DNA from: Zhengella sedimenti
Lineage (GTDB): Bacteria > Pseudomonadota > Alphaproteobacteria > Rhizobiales > Rhizobiaceae
Direction of reading: 5' to 3'
Length of the DNA: 64,000 bases
Assembly: GCF_046506625.1 (NCBI RefSeq)
Contig: NZ_JBKFFP010000009.1
Coordinates: forward strand, 1 to 64,000
In this document: positions 8,571-16,038 of the stretch, one piece after another
Layout of the letters: every line of letters begins with the position of its first letter
How positions within the stretch are numbered: position 1 is the first letter of the stretch
Notes under the pieces: model-generated
Database searches by the model: none
What the model saw: only the letters and a program-made list of their open reading frames with translations
Told to the model about the DNA's origin: nothing
Program-made: the position numbers and the translations under genes

Positions 8571-9026
8571 ATGAACCTTTCCGACGAACTGACCATTCCC
8601 GCCCCCCGCGCCCGCGTTTACGCGGCCCTGCAGGATCCGGAAATCCTGCGCCGCTGCATCCCCGGCTGCGAGGAACTCACCAAGGTGTCCGACACCGACC
8701 TGGAAGCCAAGGTTGCCCTCAAGATCGGGCCGATCAAGGCGCGCTTCTCGGGCAATGTCACGCTGAACCCGGAAAACCCGCCTCAGCGCTTCTCGCTGAC
8801 CGGGGAAGGCAATGGCGGCATTGCCGGTTTCGCCCGTGGCGGCGCGGATGTGGAACTGGAAGACCGGGGTGAGGAAACCCTGTTGCGCTACGAGGCCAAG
8901 GCCGAGATCGGCGGCAAGCTGGCGCAACTGGGCTCACGCCTCATCCAGGGCACCGCGAAGAAGCTGGCGGGCGAGTTTTTCGGTGCATTGAAGACCGAAC
9001 TGGAGCAGACCCGGGAAACCGCCTGA
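8571..9026 (+). CDS. coxG: CoxG, SRPBCC-family protein of the CODH operon
   Basis: CoxG proteins have a START/SRPBCC (CoxG, DUF1791-like) lipid-binding fold and are implicated in membrane recruitment of CODH. The 151-aa product shows the family features: N-terminal IPAPRARVYAALQDPEIL, CIPGCEEL near residue 27, VALKIGPIKARFSG, GEGNGG and a C-terminal amphipathic helix (LIQGTAKKLAGEFF). It is shorter than Oligotropha CoxG (about 200 aa) and lacks a C-terminal extension or anchor. ATG 8571 after GAGAGAAACG is preferred over TTG 8559. It is the last gene of the operon. Confidence 0.9.
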   Translation: MNLSDELTIPAPRARVYAALQDPEILRRCIPGCEELTKVSDTDLEAKVALKIGPIKARFSGNVTLNPENPPQRFSLTGEGNGGIAGFARGGADVELEDRGEETLLRYEAKAEIGGKLAQLGSRLIQGTAKKLAGEFFGALKTELEQTRETA

Positions 9027-9056
9027 AGACTACCGGCTGCGGGCTCCCGGGAGATG

Positions 9057-9075
9057 CGGGCGCCCGCGGCGCCCG
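9057..9075. terminator. GC-rich inverted repeat between convergent genes
   Basis: CGGGCGCC at 9057-9064 and GGCGCCCG at 9068-9075 form a perfect 8-bp stem with a 3-nt loop between the convergent coxG and the transferase gene. There is no T-run on either strand, so a classical Rho-independent terminator is not proved. Confidence 0.35.
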
Positions 9076-9078
9076 GGT

Positions 9079-10773
9079 TCAGAAGGACGCGTCAGCGTCC
9101 GATTCGCCGCCGAGGTCGAGCAGGCCGCCGGCAACGCGGTGCGCGATGTGCCTGTCCACGCCGGTCCTGTCCGGGCAATCGTGGAAGCGCCCGTCGCATT
9201 CCCTGGCCAGCCGTCGCAGGTCCTGGAAGACATCCGATCCTGGAATGGCGGCGGCATCGAGGATGACGGTCGAAAGATAGGCGATGTCGACCGGCCGGTC
9301 CGGAGTGAGCGCGCCGGCGGGCTCGATGGTGTAGAATGTGCGGTAGGCCAGGGAACGCGGGATCGCCAGCGCGTCATCTCCGGCGCTTCGCCTGGCGCGG
9401 TCGAGCGTGACATAGGTCTGGTGGTCGCCGAAGCTCATCACCACGAGACCGCTGTCCCTCTGCCGGGTGGTTTCGCGTTCGGCGAAGGCGGCGAAATCCT
9501 GGCGTCCGGCGATCATGCGGCGCAGGTATTCCGCCGTTTCGGGATCGGCATCCAGGGGAATGCGTGACGCGTCGTCGTCGCCGGCAAGCAGGCTCTCCTC
9601 GTAGGGCGAATGGGCGAACATCGTCTGAACGAGCAGGAAGAGCGGCCTGCCGTCCTCCCTGCGATGGCGTTCGATCAGTGCGCTCGCGGCATCGAAATAG
9701 AAGCTGTCGCGCATGTGGTACGACGGCGCCTTGAGGGCGTCCCGGTCGATCACGGTCTCGAAGCCGATCGACGAGAGAAACGGCCCCTCGTTGACGAAGG
9801 TATAGTTGAGCGGCAGGATCGCGGCGGTCCTGTATCCGCACGACGCCAGGACCTGCGGGAGCGCGCCGCGAACCTTGCCTTCCAGGATCATGGTCAGATA
9901 GGGACTGCGCCAGCCGAAATCCGTCGCCGAAAGCCCCGTCATCAGTGACAGGTTCGAGATCCAGGTCCCGCCGCCGAAGGTCTCGACGAAGAGCGGGTTC
10001 AATGCCGGACCGTCGCCCCGCATGAGGTCCGACACCTTCCGGCCGTCGTTCAGCCCAGGGAAGATGGCGGGATCGGTCATGCTTTCCTCCAGCACGACAA
10101 CGATGTCGGGCCGGTTCCCCTCGCCGCAATCCACGGCATTGGTGAAGGGCCGCTCCGGCTTGATGGCGGCGATGCGCTTCTCGAAACCGTTGGCGGCGAA
10201 CATGTACTGCAGATCGAAAAGGGAGATGAAGAACGCCGAAACATGGCGTCCCTGCAAATAGTAGAAGTAACGCTGTTCGGCCGACGCTTCCGACGGATAG
10301 GTGAGCCTCAGGACCAGGGCGGCGGCCAGAACGCCTGCCGAGCGAACGGCAATCCCCGAATCGTTGCGCCTGTCCGCCCTGTAGAGAAGCACCGCGCCGG
10401 CAACCGAGAGGATGCCGATGGCAAGAACCGGCAAGGCCAGCAGGGGATAGGAGTCCAGCAGGAAGGCCGCTATTTCGTGGTCCTTCGCCATGACCACGAA
10501 ATCGTAGAAATGGAGCGAGAACCCCTTCATCTTGTATTTGATCGCCGACACGACGGTCAGAAACCCGACCAGGATCCAGGCAAGGAGGATCGAAAAACGT
10601 ACCCGGCCGGACAGCACGTAAGCCATGCTGGCAACAAAGACAAGAATTCCGACGCAGTATGGAACTGTCATCAGACTGTTATCCATCTGTACCATGAATA
10701 AAAGTCCGGCGATGCTGACAATCAGCAACACTGCAGGATGCAGGATAAAGCATAAAATTTTATTCAATTGCAT
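9079..10773 (-). CDS. Membrane sulfatase-like phosphoglycerol/phosphoethanolamine transferase (OpgB/LTA-synthase superfamily)
   Basis: This is an inner-membrane enzyme of the alkaline phosphatase superfamily that probably transfers a phosphoglycerol-type head group to a periplasmic acceptor. The N-terminal ~165 residues form about five membrane helices. The periplasmic catalytic domain has the metal-binding strand DIVVVLEES, the nucleophile region ETFGGGTWISN (candidate Thr) and the C-terminal SFGDHQTYV metal site. I used ATG 10773 (564 aa); a GTG four codons upstream is also possible. The 5' end and upstream region are more AT-rich than their neighbours. The acceptor cannot be deduced. Confidence 0.8.
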   Translation of the reverse strand: MQLNKILCFILHPAVLLIVSIAGLLFMVQMDNSLMTVPYCVGILVFVASMAYVLSGRVRFSILLAWILVGFLTVVSAIKYKMKGFSLHFYDFVVMAKDHEIAAFLLDSYPLLALPVLAIGILSVAGAVLLYRADRRNDSGIAVRSAGVLAAALVLRLTYPSEASAEQRYFYYLQGRHVSAFFISLFDLQYMFAANGFEKRIAAIKPERPFTNAVDCGEGNRPDIVVVLEESMTDPAIFPGLNDGRKVSDLMRGDGPALNPLFVETFGGGTWISNLSLMTGLSATDFGWRSPYLTMILEGKVRGALPQVLASCGYRTAAILPLNYTFVNEGPFLSSIGFETVIDRDALKAPSYHMRDSFYFDAASALIERHRREDGRPLFLLVQTMFAHSPYEESLLAGDDDASRIPLDADPETAEYLRRMIAGRQDFAAFAERETTRQRDSGLVVMSFGDHQTYVTLDRARRSAGDDALAIPRSLAYRTFYTIEPAGALTPDRPVDIAYLSTVILDAAAIPGSDVFQDLRRLARECDGRFHDCPDRTGVDRHIAHRVAGGLLDLGGESDADASF

Positions 10774-10838
10774 TTCCCGGCCCACCTTTCATGGTCCGGC
10801 CATGATGTCCCAACAAGAATTCCTTTTGGAAAGAAAAT

Positions 10839-10844
10839 TATAAT
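10839..10844 (+). promoter_or_regulatory. Candidate -10 element (TATAAT)
   Basis: A perfect TATAAT sits in an AT-rich block (10811-10860) between the divergent transferase and EF-hand genes, about 190 bp upstream of the EF-hand start. No good -35 hexamer is visible at normal spacing, so this is a weak call. Confidence 0.25.
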
Positions 10845-11036
10845 TTGCTTAATTTGATGACCGGAACACCACGGACGCCGTGCCTCGCGCCGGGAGGGCG
10901 AGGTCAATCGATGGCCGAACGCATCAGCGGCCCCTGCGGCTTGCCGGGCGGACTTCACGAAATATTACAAAGGGAACGATGCGCCGCCGCCTCAGTTGGA
11001 TTCATGGAATTGCATGACAGACAGAGGAGGAATGCA

Positions 11037-11870
11037 ATGAAACGTCTCGCAACCACCACCGCGATCGCGCTGATGACCGGCACGCTTGCCATGGGCGCCC
11101 AGGCCCAAGACGCCGCCAACAGCCAGGTGTCTTCGGCCTGCACGGACGCCTGGAAGACGGTGGATTCTGACGGGAACGGCACTGTCTCGGCCGATGAAGC
11201 GAAAAAACACCTCAACGTGGCGTTCAGCCAGATCGACGTCGACGGCAACGATGCGATCTCGCGGCAGGAGTATCGGGACTGCTTCGTCCGCCAGATGGAC
11301 AAGTCAGCCTGGCTTGAACGCCGGGAACAGGATTTCGACGCGGTCGACCTCAATGCCGACGATGAGATCGCCATGAACGAGTTCATGCAAGGCGCCGAGA
11401 AATCCTATGATGCGATGAAGAAGGCGGCGTCCGATCCCGACACCAAGATTGATCCCGGCCCGAACTATGCTTCGTTCACCTATGACGAAGTGGCTGACCG
11501 CGCCATGATTTCCGGTATGAAGGCCGAGGAATTCGCCGGCCGGTCCGCCTACACGTTCCAGTCGCTCGACCGCGACGCCGATGACGTGATCAGCCGGGAG
11601 GAGTGGACCGACACCGACACCGGATCGGGCCGCAACGAGGCGCGCGCCGACGCGAAGTTCGACGCGATGGATTCCGATTCCAGCGATACGCTGACGCAGG
11701 ACGAGTTCGCCGCGCAGCAGCCGGATGTCGACCGGTCCACGACCGCGGCCACCTCTTCCGGTTCCGGCGAACAGACCTCTGATGCGAAGCAGGACAAGGC
11801 CAAGAACCAGACGCCGGCCGATGCCGGCAGGGAAGTTCCCGTCTTCTTCTACGTCTATGAAATCTTCTGA
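11037..11870 (+). CDS. Exported five-EF-hand calcium-binding protein
   Basis: This 277-aa protein has a cleavable signal peptide (residues 1-23, ending GAQAQ). Five canonical or near-canonical EF-hand loops start at Asp43, Asp67, Asp104, Asp178 and Asp212, each with Glu or equivalent at position 12. The first two and the last two form natural pairs; the third stands alone. A Ser/Thr/Lys-rich linker leads to a hydrophobic aromatic tail (VFFYVYEIF). ATG 11037 has AGAGGAGG at ideal spacing; the 64-residue upstream extension of the frame is not used. It is probably a periplasmic Ca2+ binder of unknown partner, and a strong hairpin follows. Confidence 0.85.
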   Translation: MKRLATTTAIALMTGTLAMGAQAQDAANSQVSSACTDAWKTVDSDGNGTVSADEAKKHLNVAFSQIDVDGNDAISRQEYRDCFVRQMDKSAWLERREQDFDAVDLNADDEIAMNEFMQGAEKSYDAMKKAASDPDTKIDPGPNYASFTYDEVADRAMISGMKAEEFAGRSAYTFQSLDRDADDVISREEWTDTDTGSGRNEARADAKFDAMDSDSSDTLTQDEFAAQQPDVDRSTTAATSSGSGEQTSDAKQDKAKNQTPADAGREVPVFFYVYEIF

Positions 11871-11896
11871 TCGTGCCGAAAACACGACATGAGTCA

Positions 11897-11921
11897 CAAG
11901 CCCGGCCCTGCGCCGGGCTTG
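11897..11921 (+). terminator. Probable Rho-independent terminator of the EF-hand gene
   Basis: CAAGCCCGGC (11897-11906) and GCCGGGCTTG (11912-11921) form a perfect 10-bp stem with a CCTGC loop, 27 bp after the stop codon. The following T content is modest (CGCTGTGTT). Confidence 0.65.
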
Positions 11922-12084
11922 CGCTGTGTTGCATCGCCGATGCACAATGGGAACCCGTCCTGCGCTGCACTACCAACCAAACCGTTGTCATCGGAGCCTT
12001 TGGTCAGGGTGGGAGCCTGTGCGAAAAACACTTTGATCAAGCATTTTCCCGCCGGAATGGCCTGCGTTGAACAATGACCACCCG

Positions 12085-13476
12085 ATGAGCGCCCTTCGGT
12101 TTCTCGACTTGTTGTCCGGCGCGATCCTGATCGCGCTGCTGGTTCTCGTGATCCTTGCCGAGTGGTTCGGCGTGAAGGGTACCGCGCCCTATTCGGCGGG
12201 CCTTTGCTTGGCTCTCCTGGCCCTGTTCGCGCCACGCGTACCGTTTTCACGCCAGGTCTTCGTTGCTTTCGGGCTGATCCTGGCGTTCGTTGCATGGCTG
12301 TCGGACCCGCTCTGGCTGGACCGCACCGTGGCCGCCCTGCGAAGCGCGGCATTCATCGCGGCCTTCCTGACGGCATTGACAGCGCTTCGCAACGTCGCCG
12401 AAACATCCGGTTCCATACGCGAATGCGGCCGGTTCCTGGCCCGGCAGCGCCCCGGCCGGCGATATCTTGCCCTGACCTTTGGCGGGCATCTTTTCGCACT
12501 GTTGCTGAGTTACGGGTCCATGGTGCTGCTGGGCCATATCGTCAAGGAACACGTCCGCAAGGACGAAAATCCCGAGATCGCTTTCCACCGCACGAAACGG
12601 ATGCTGTTGGCGATCCAGCGCGGCTTCGTGTCCACGCTGCCCTGGTCGCCACTCGCGCTTGCAGTCGCGATCTCGACCACGATTGTCCCCGGATCGAGCT
12701 GGTCGGGGGCCGTTCCGGCCTGCCTCGTCAGCGCGGTCATCCTGTTCGGGACCGGGTGGGCGCTGGACACGATCTTCAAGCCTCGCATATCCGGTCCGGT
12801 TCCGCCGCGCGATTATCCCGAAGGTGGCTGGTCAGCCGTGCTGCCCCTGCTCGTCCTGCTGGCCGTGCTGGGATTTCTTGTCGTCTCCATCAGCATGGTG
12901 ACGGAAATTCGCGCGGTCGCCGTCGTCCTTGTCGTCGTTCCGGCGGTCTCCATCGGCTGGGCCATCCTGCAAAACCGGAACCGGGGCGTTTCGACCGAAA
13001 CGCTGGGCGGGCATGTCTCCAGGTTCCTGACCGCCGATCTTCCGGGTTTCAGGGCCGAGTTCGTGCTGATCATGATGGCCGGTTTCATCGGCTCACTGGG
13101 CTCGGTGCTGCTGCGGCCCCTGATGTCATCGATCGGACTCGACCTGCACGCAATTCCGGGCGCGGTGATCCTCGTCGCCGTGCTCTGGCTCATTCCGCTT
13201 GCCGGCCAGATCGGCATGAACCCGATCATGTCGGTCTCCATCATGGCGCCGCTCATACCGCCTGCGGCCGAGATCGGGGTTGACCCGAACGACATCATCG
13301 TCGCCATCACGTCGGGATGGGCCCTTGGCGGCGCCAGTTCCCCCTTCACGGCAACAACGGTCTTCATCGGCGCGATGGGCGGCGTGAGCGCATCGCGTGT
13401 CGGCCTGGACTGGAACGGGCCCTACACGATCATTTGCGGGATATTGCTGTCGTTCTGGCTCGTCATCCTGACCTAG
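12085..13476 (+). CDS. Polytopic membrane transporter, substrate unknown
   Basis: This is a 463-aa integral membrane protein with roughly 11-12 predicted helices. Two half-repeats each contain a small-residue-rich re-entrant segment: SYGSMVLLGHI in the first half, and GMNPIMSVSIMAPL plus SGWALGGASSPFTATT in the second. This layout resembles the ion transporter (IT) superfamily (NhaD/ArsB/TRAP-DctM-like). I cannot name a substrate. ATG 12085 is chosen because it opens the first helix; a TTG at 12067 is in frame. No operon partner is evident. Confidence 0.7.
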   Translation: MSALRFLDLLSGAILIALLVLVILAEWFGVKGTAPYSAGLCLALLALFAPRVPFSRQVFVAFGLILAFVAWLSDPLWLDRTVAALRSAAFIAAFLTALTALRNVAETSGSIRECGRFLARQRPGRRYLALTFGGHLFALLLSYGSMVLLGHIVKEHVRKDENPEIAFHRTKRMLLAIQRGFVSTLPWSPLALAVAISTTIVPGSSWSGAVPACLVSAVILFGTGWALDTIFKPRISGPVPPRDYPEGGWSAVLPLLVLLAVLGFLVVSISMVTEIRAVAVVLVVVPAVSIGWAILQNRNRGVSTETLGGHVSRFLTADLPGFRAEFVLIMMAGFIGSLGSVLLRPLMSSIGLDLHAIPGAVILVAVLWLIPLAGQIGMNPIMSVSIMAPLIPPAAEIGVDPNDIIVAITSGWALGGASSPFTATTVFIGAMGGVSASRVGLDWNGPYTIICGILLSFWLVILT

Positions 13477-13524
13477 AACCGGCAGCTTCCTTTCCCGAAG
13501 CGATGGCCCTGGCCGGGTCGACGT

Positions 13525-14205
13525 TCAAAGCTCCGGCAGCGGCGGCAATTCCTCGAAATCCGGCAGGACGGGAGTCCCCTTGCCTTGCGCACCGGATTCG
13601 CCAGGCGCATCCGGCATGGCAGGCTCTTGCCGCCGACCGGGTTCGTCACCCTGCCATTCGAGAAATTTCTCATAGTCGAAATCGACCAGGATCGTGCTGA
13701 TGCACATGTCCTCGTAACGGCTGCCCGGATAGACATCGAGGACCTTGATTTGCAAGATGCGATATTCCCCCGGCGCCGGCAGTTCGACCCAGCGCTCATT
13801 CCACCTGTCCTCCAGCTGGTGGCGGAATGACAAGCCGGTATCGGTGGTGACCTGAATTGTTCTCGGCCGGGCGTTGCGCGAGAAGATCCGTTCGTCCTTA
13901 CCGTATCCGTTCTCGATCAGGAATCGACGGAACGGGCCGCCGCCGTCGATCTCGAGCGTGATCACCTGGCCGGCACCACTGCCGGGGGCGCCCTCGCACC
14001 AGGCGGTGTTGCGGTCGTAGTCGAACAGGTTGGCCGGCCCGTAGCTGTTGCGTCCCTGCGGCGCAAGCACGGAGCTGACACAATAGCGGATGGCGTTGAA
14101 ATTCTCGGTCGCACCGAGATCGGCACATTCTTCCGCCTGCGCGCCTGCCGAAAAGACCAGCCCGAAGCAGCAGACAATTCCTGACAGAGGCTTTGGGGAC
14201 TTCAT
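13525..14205 (-). CDS. Exported discoidin-like (NADase-type glycan-binding) domain protein
   Basis: This is a 226-aa secreted protein with signal peptide residues 1-25 (ends AGAQA). The body is a galactose-binding-like beta sandwich of the NADase-type glycan-binding kind: conserved ANLFDYDRNTAWCEG, GAGQVITLEIDG, FLIENGYGKD, and a terminal strand ending in CISTILVDF. A short Pro/Glu-rich tail follows. ATG 14205 has AAGGAAC upstream; the longer frame overlaps the preceding gene. It begins only 13 bp after the Cys-rich gene, so the two are probably co-transcribed and may act together at the cell surface. Confidence 0.75.
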   Translation of the reverse strand: MKSPKPLSGIVCCFGLVFSAGAQAEECADLGATENFNAIRYCVSSVLAPQGRNSYGPANLFDYDRNTAWCEGAPGSGAGQVITLEIDGGGPFRRFLIENGYGKDERIFSRNARPRTIQVTTDTGLSFRHQLEDRWNERWVELPAPGEYRILQIKVLDVYPGSRYEDMCISTILVDFDYEKFLEWQGDEPGRRQEPAMPDAPGESGAQGKGTPVLPDFEELPPLPEL

Positions 14206-14218
14206 CACATTGTTCCTT

Positions 14219-15880
14219 TCAACGGCCGACAACGACCATCCAGCGCCATGCGCCTTCCTTGCGCCAGAAGTAGCCGGTGCCTTTGCCTTCGGGACGGACG
14301 TCAGTGAAAGCGATTGTTTCCCTTGCGCGGCAATCGACATAGTGATCGCCCTGCCGGGTGCAGGCATAGAGAGTCATCGAATTGCCGCCGAGAATGGCAA
14401 AGGGCGTATCGATAAAAGGCGGATCGCAAAGATAGCGGCCCTTGATGGTGAAGCTTTCCCCGCCGCCACCGGAATATTGCGCATAGAACGAAGCGGTGCC
14501 ATCGGCCGGCACCGAGGGGTCGTGACAGGGGTGCGGCCGTCCGGCGAAGGGCTGGCCCGGATCGGCTGGCGTGACCGATTGCGATCCGCCTTGGCCATTC
14601 CGCATCTGGCCTGACGCCTTTGCACTGGCCAGGCCCTCCGCCAGTTCGAGGCTTCCGCCGACCACGCGCAGCGCATCGGTGATCCGGTCGCGATAGGCCC
14701 TGCATTCCGTCAATTGGCGCGCATTCACGAGACCCTGGCGGGCATCCTGCAGCATCTCCAGAGCCTGCCCGGGATTGCCGGCACGGACCCGTTCGTCGGC
14801 AAGCCGGTGCAGGTTTCTGGCCGCATCGAACATCTGCTCCACGCGGGATTCGCGATTGCGCGCCTCTTCGAGCAGCTTCATCACGGCGTCCCGTCCCGGC
14901 GTGTCGGCCGGAACCCCGTCGAGAAGCTCCTGTGCGGCCTTGAAATTGCACAGGCCGATATCCGTTTTCGCCAGAGCGACCAGCGCCACGGCCCGGGTGG
15001 GCGCAGCGTTGCGCCGGTTGATGGCTACCGCTTCGTCGATGACATCGAGTGTACTGTCGCAATGCGTCAGGGCGCGGGCGTCGCGCAGCAGGTCCGCGGC
15101 CGCCTGGAAAGCCAGCAGTGCATTGTCATGGTCGCCCTCACCAACCAGGCGGCGGGCTTCAGCTTGCCTGGCCAGCGCCCGGTCGTAGAGTGCGCGCACT
15201 TCGTTTTCGCGCCCGACGGCATCGGTCAGGATACGGGTCACATCCTCGTACCAAGGCTCATCGGGATCGGCGGCGGCGTGCATCGCGCGGGCTTCGGTCA
15301 GCCGGCAATCAGCGATGGCCGCAAGGATTGCCGCCCTTGCGTTGCCCTGGGCGGGAGACAATGGCGCATCTCCGCCCTGCCCGGTGTTTCCCGCCTGCTT
15401 TTCCGGCAGGCAGACATTGTTGCGGCAGGCGCCGTAATCGCAGGATGCGCCGGGGCAGCAGGGTTGGCCGTAGTCTCCGCAGGCCGCGCAAAAGGCCGTT
15501 CCGTCAGCTGCAACCACCTGAATGCCGAAGCGGCAGACCGGCTTGCCGGAGACGTCGCACGCCGGCAGGCCGACCTGGCCGCAATCGGTGGTCTCTTGCG
15601 TGAAGCAATAGAGCTGGCGTCCGCCAAGCGACATGGGGCGATAGCCGTAACCGGGAAATGTGCAAACCGGTTTGCCGTCACGACCGATACAGGCTGGCGC
15701 GCCCTCCCCGCCGCAACTCACGCAGATGTTGATCGTCCGGTCGCAGACGCCCTGATCGCAAGGATTGTCGCCGCCGCGGCAAGCTCCACCATAGGCACCC
15801 TCCGCAACGGTCGCGCCCGTTTGGCTGAACGCAGAGCCCCCCAGCAACATCAACATCAGTGCAACGAGGATCAACCGCAT
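14219..15880 (-). CDS. Exported Cys-rich protein with helical repeat core
   Basis: This 553-aa exported protein has a signal peptide (about 1-19, no lipobox Cys). Residues ~28-150 contain more than 20 Cys in a repeated pattern (CDRTINICVSCG, PACDVSGKPVC, CAACG, CCPGASC) suggestive of small disulfide-rich modules. Residues ~180-430 are Ala/Arg-rich and helical, TPR-like (repeated ALA..AADLLRDAR patterns), and the last ~100 residues form a beta-rich Cys-containing domain ending WRWMVVVGR. I do not recognise a family or function. ATG 15880 opens the signal peptide. It is the likely operon mate of the downstream glycan-binding-domain gene. Confidence 0.65.
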   Translation of the reverse strand: MRLILVALMLMLLGGSAFSQTGATVAEGAYGGACRGGDNPCDQGVCDRTINICVSCGGEGAPACIGRDGKPVCTFPGYGYRPMSLGGRQLYCFTQETTDCGQVGLPACDVSGKPVCRFGIQVVAADGTAFCAACGDYGQPCCPGASCDYGACRNNVCLPEKQAGNTGQGGDAPLSPAQGNARAAILAAIADCRLTEARAMHAAADPDEPWYEDVTRILTDAVGRENEVRALYDRALARQAEARRLVGEGDHDNALLAFQAAADLLRDARALTHCDSTLDVIDEAVAINRRNAAPTRAVALVALAKTDIGLCNFKAAQELLDGVPADTPGRDAVMKLLEEARNRESRVEQMFDAARNLHRLADERVRAGNPGQALEMLQDARQGLVNARQLTECRAYRDRITDALRVVGGSLELAEGLASAKASGQMRNGQGGSQSVTPADPGQPFAGRPHPCHDPSVPADGTASFYAQYSGGGGESFTIKGRYLCDPPFIDTPFAILGGNSMTLYACTRQGDHYVDCRARETIAFTDVRPEGKGTGYFWRKEGAWRWMVVVGR

Positions 15881-16038
15881 GAACCGCTCCTGCTGTAACA
15901 TTTGAGCATGTTCACGTATTTCCGATGGATCGCCCTTGACATTTCTCAAGCTGACGCGCCGGGCCGGCAAACAGGGGCAGTTTCTGCCGGCGCTGAAAGC
16001 CAAACCTTGATCTGGTCAGCAAGCGAAGCCAGACGCTG

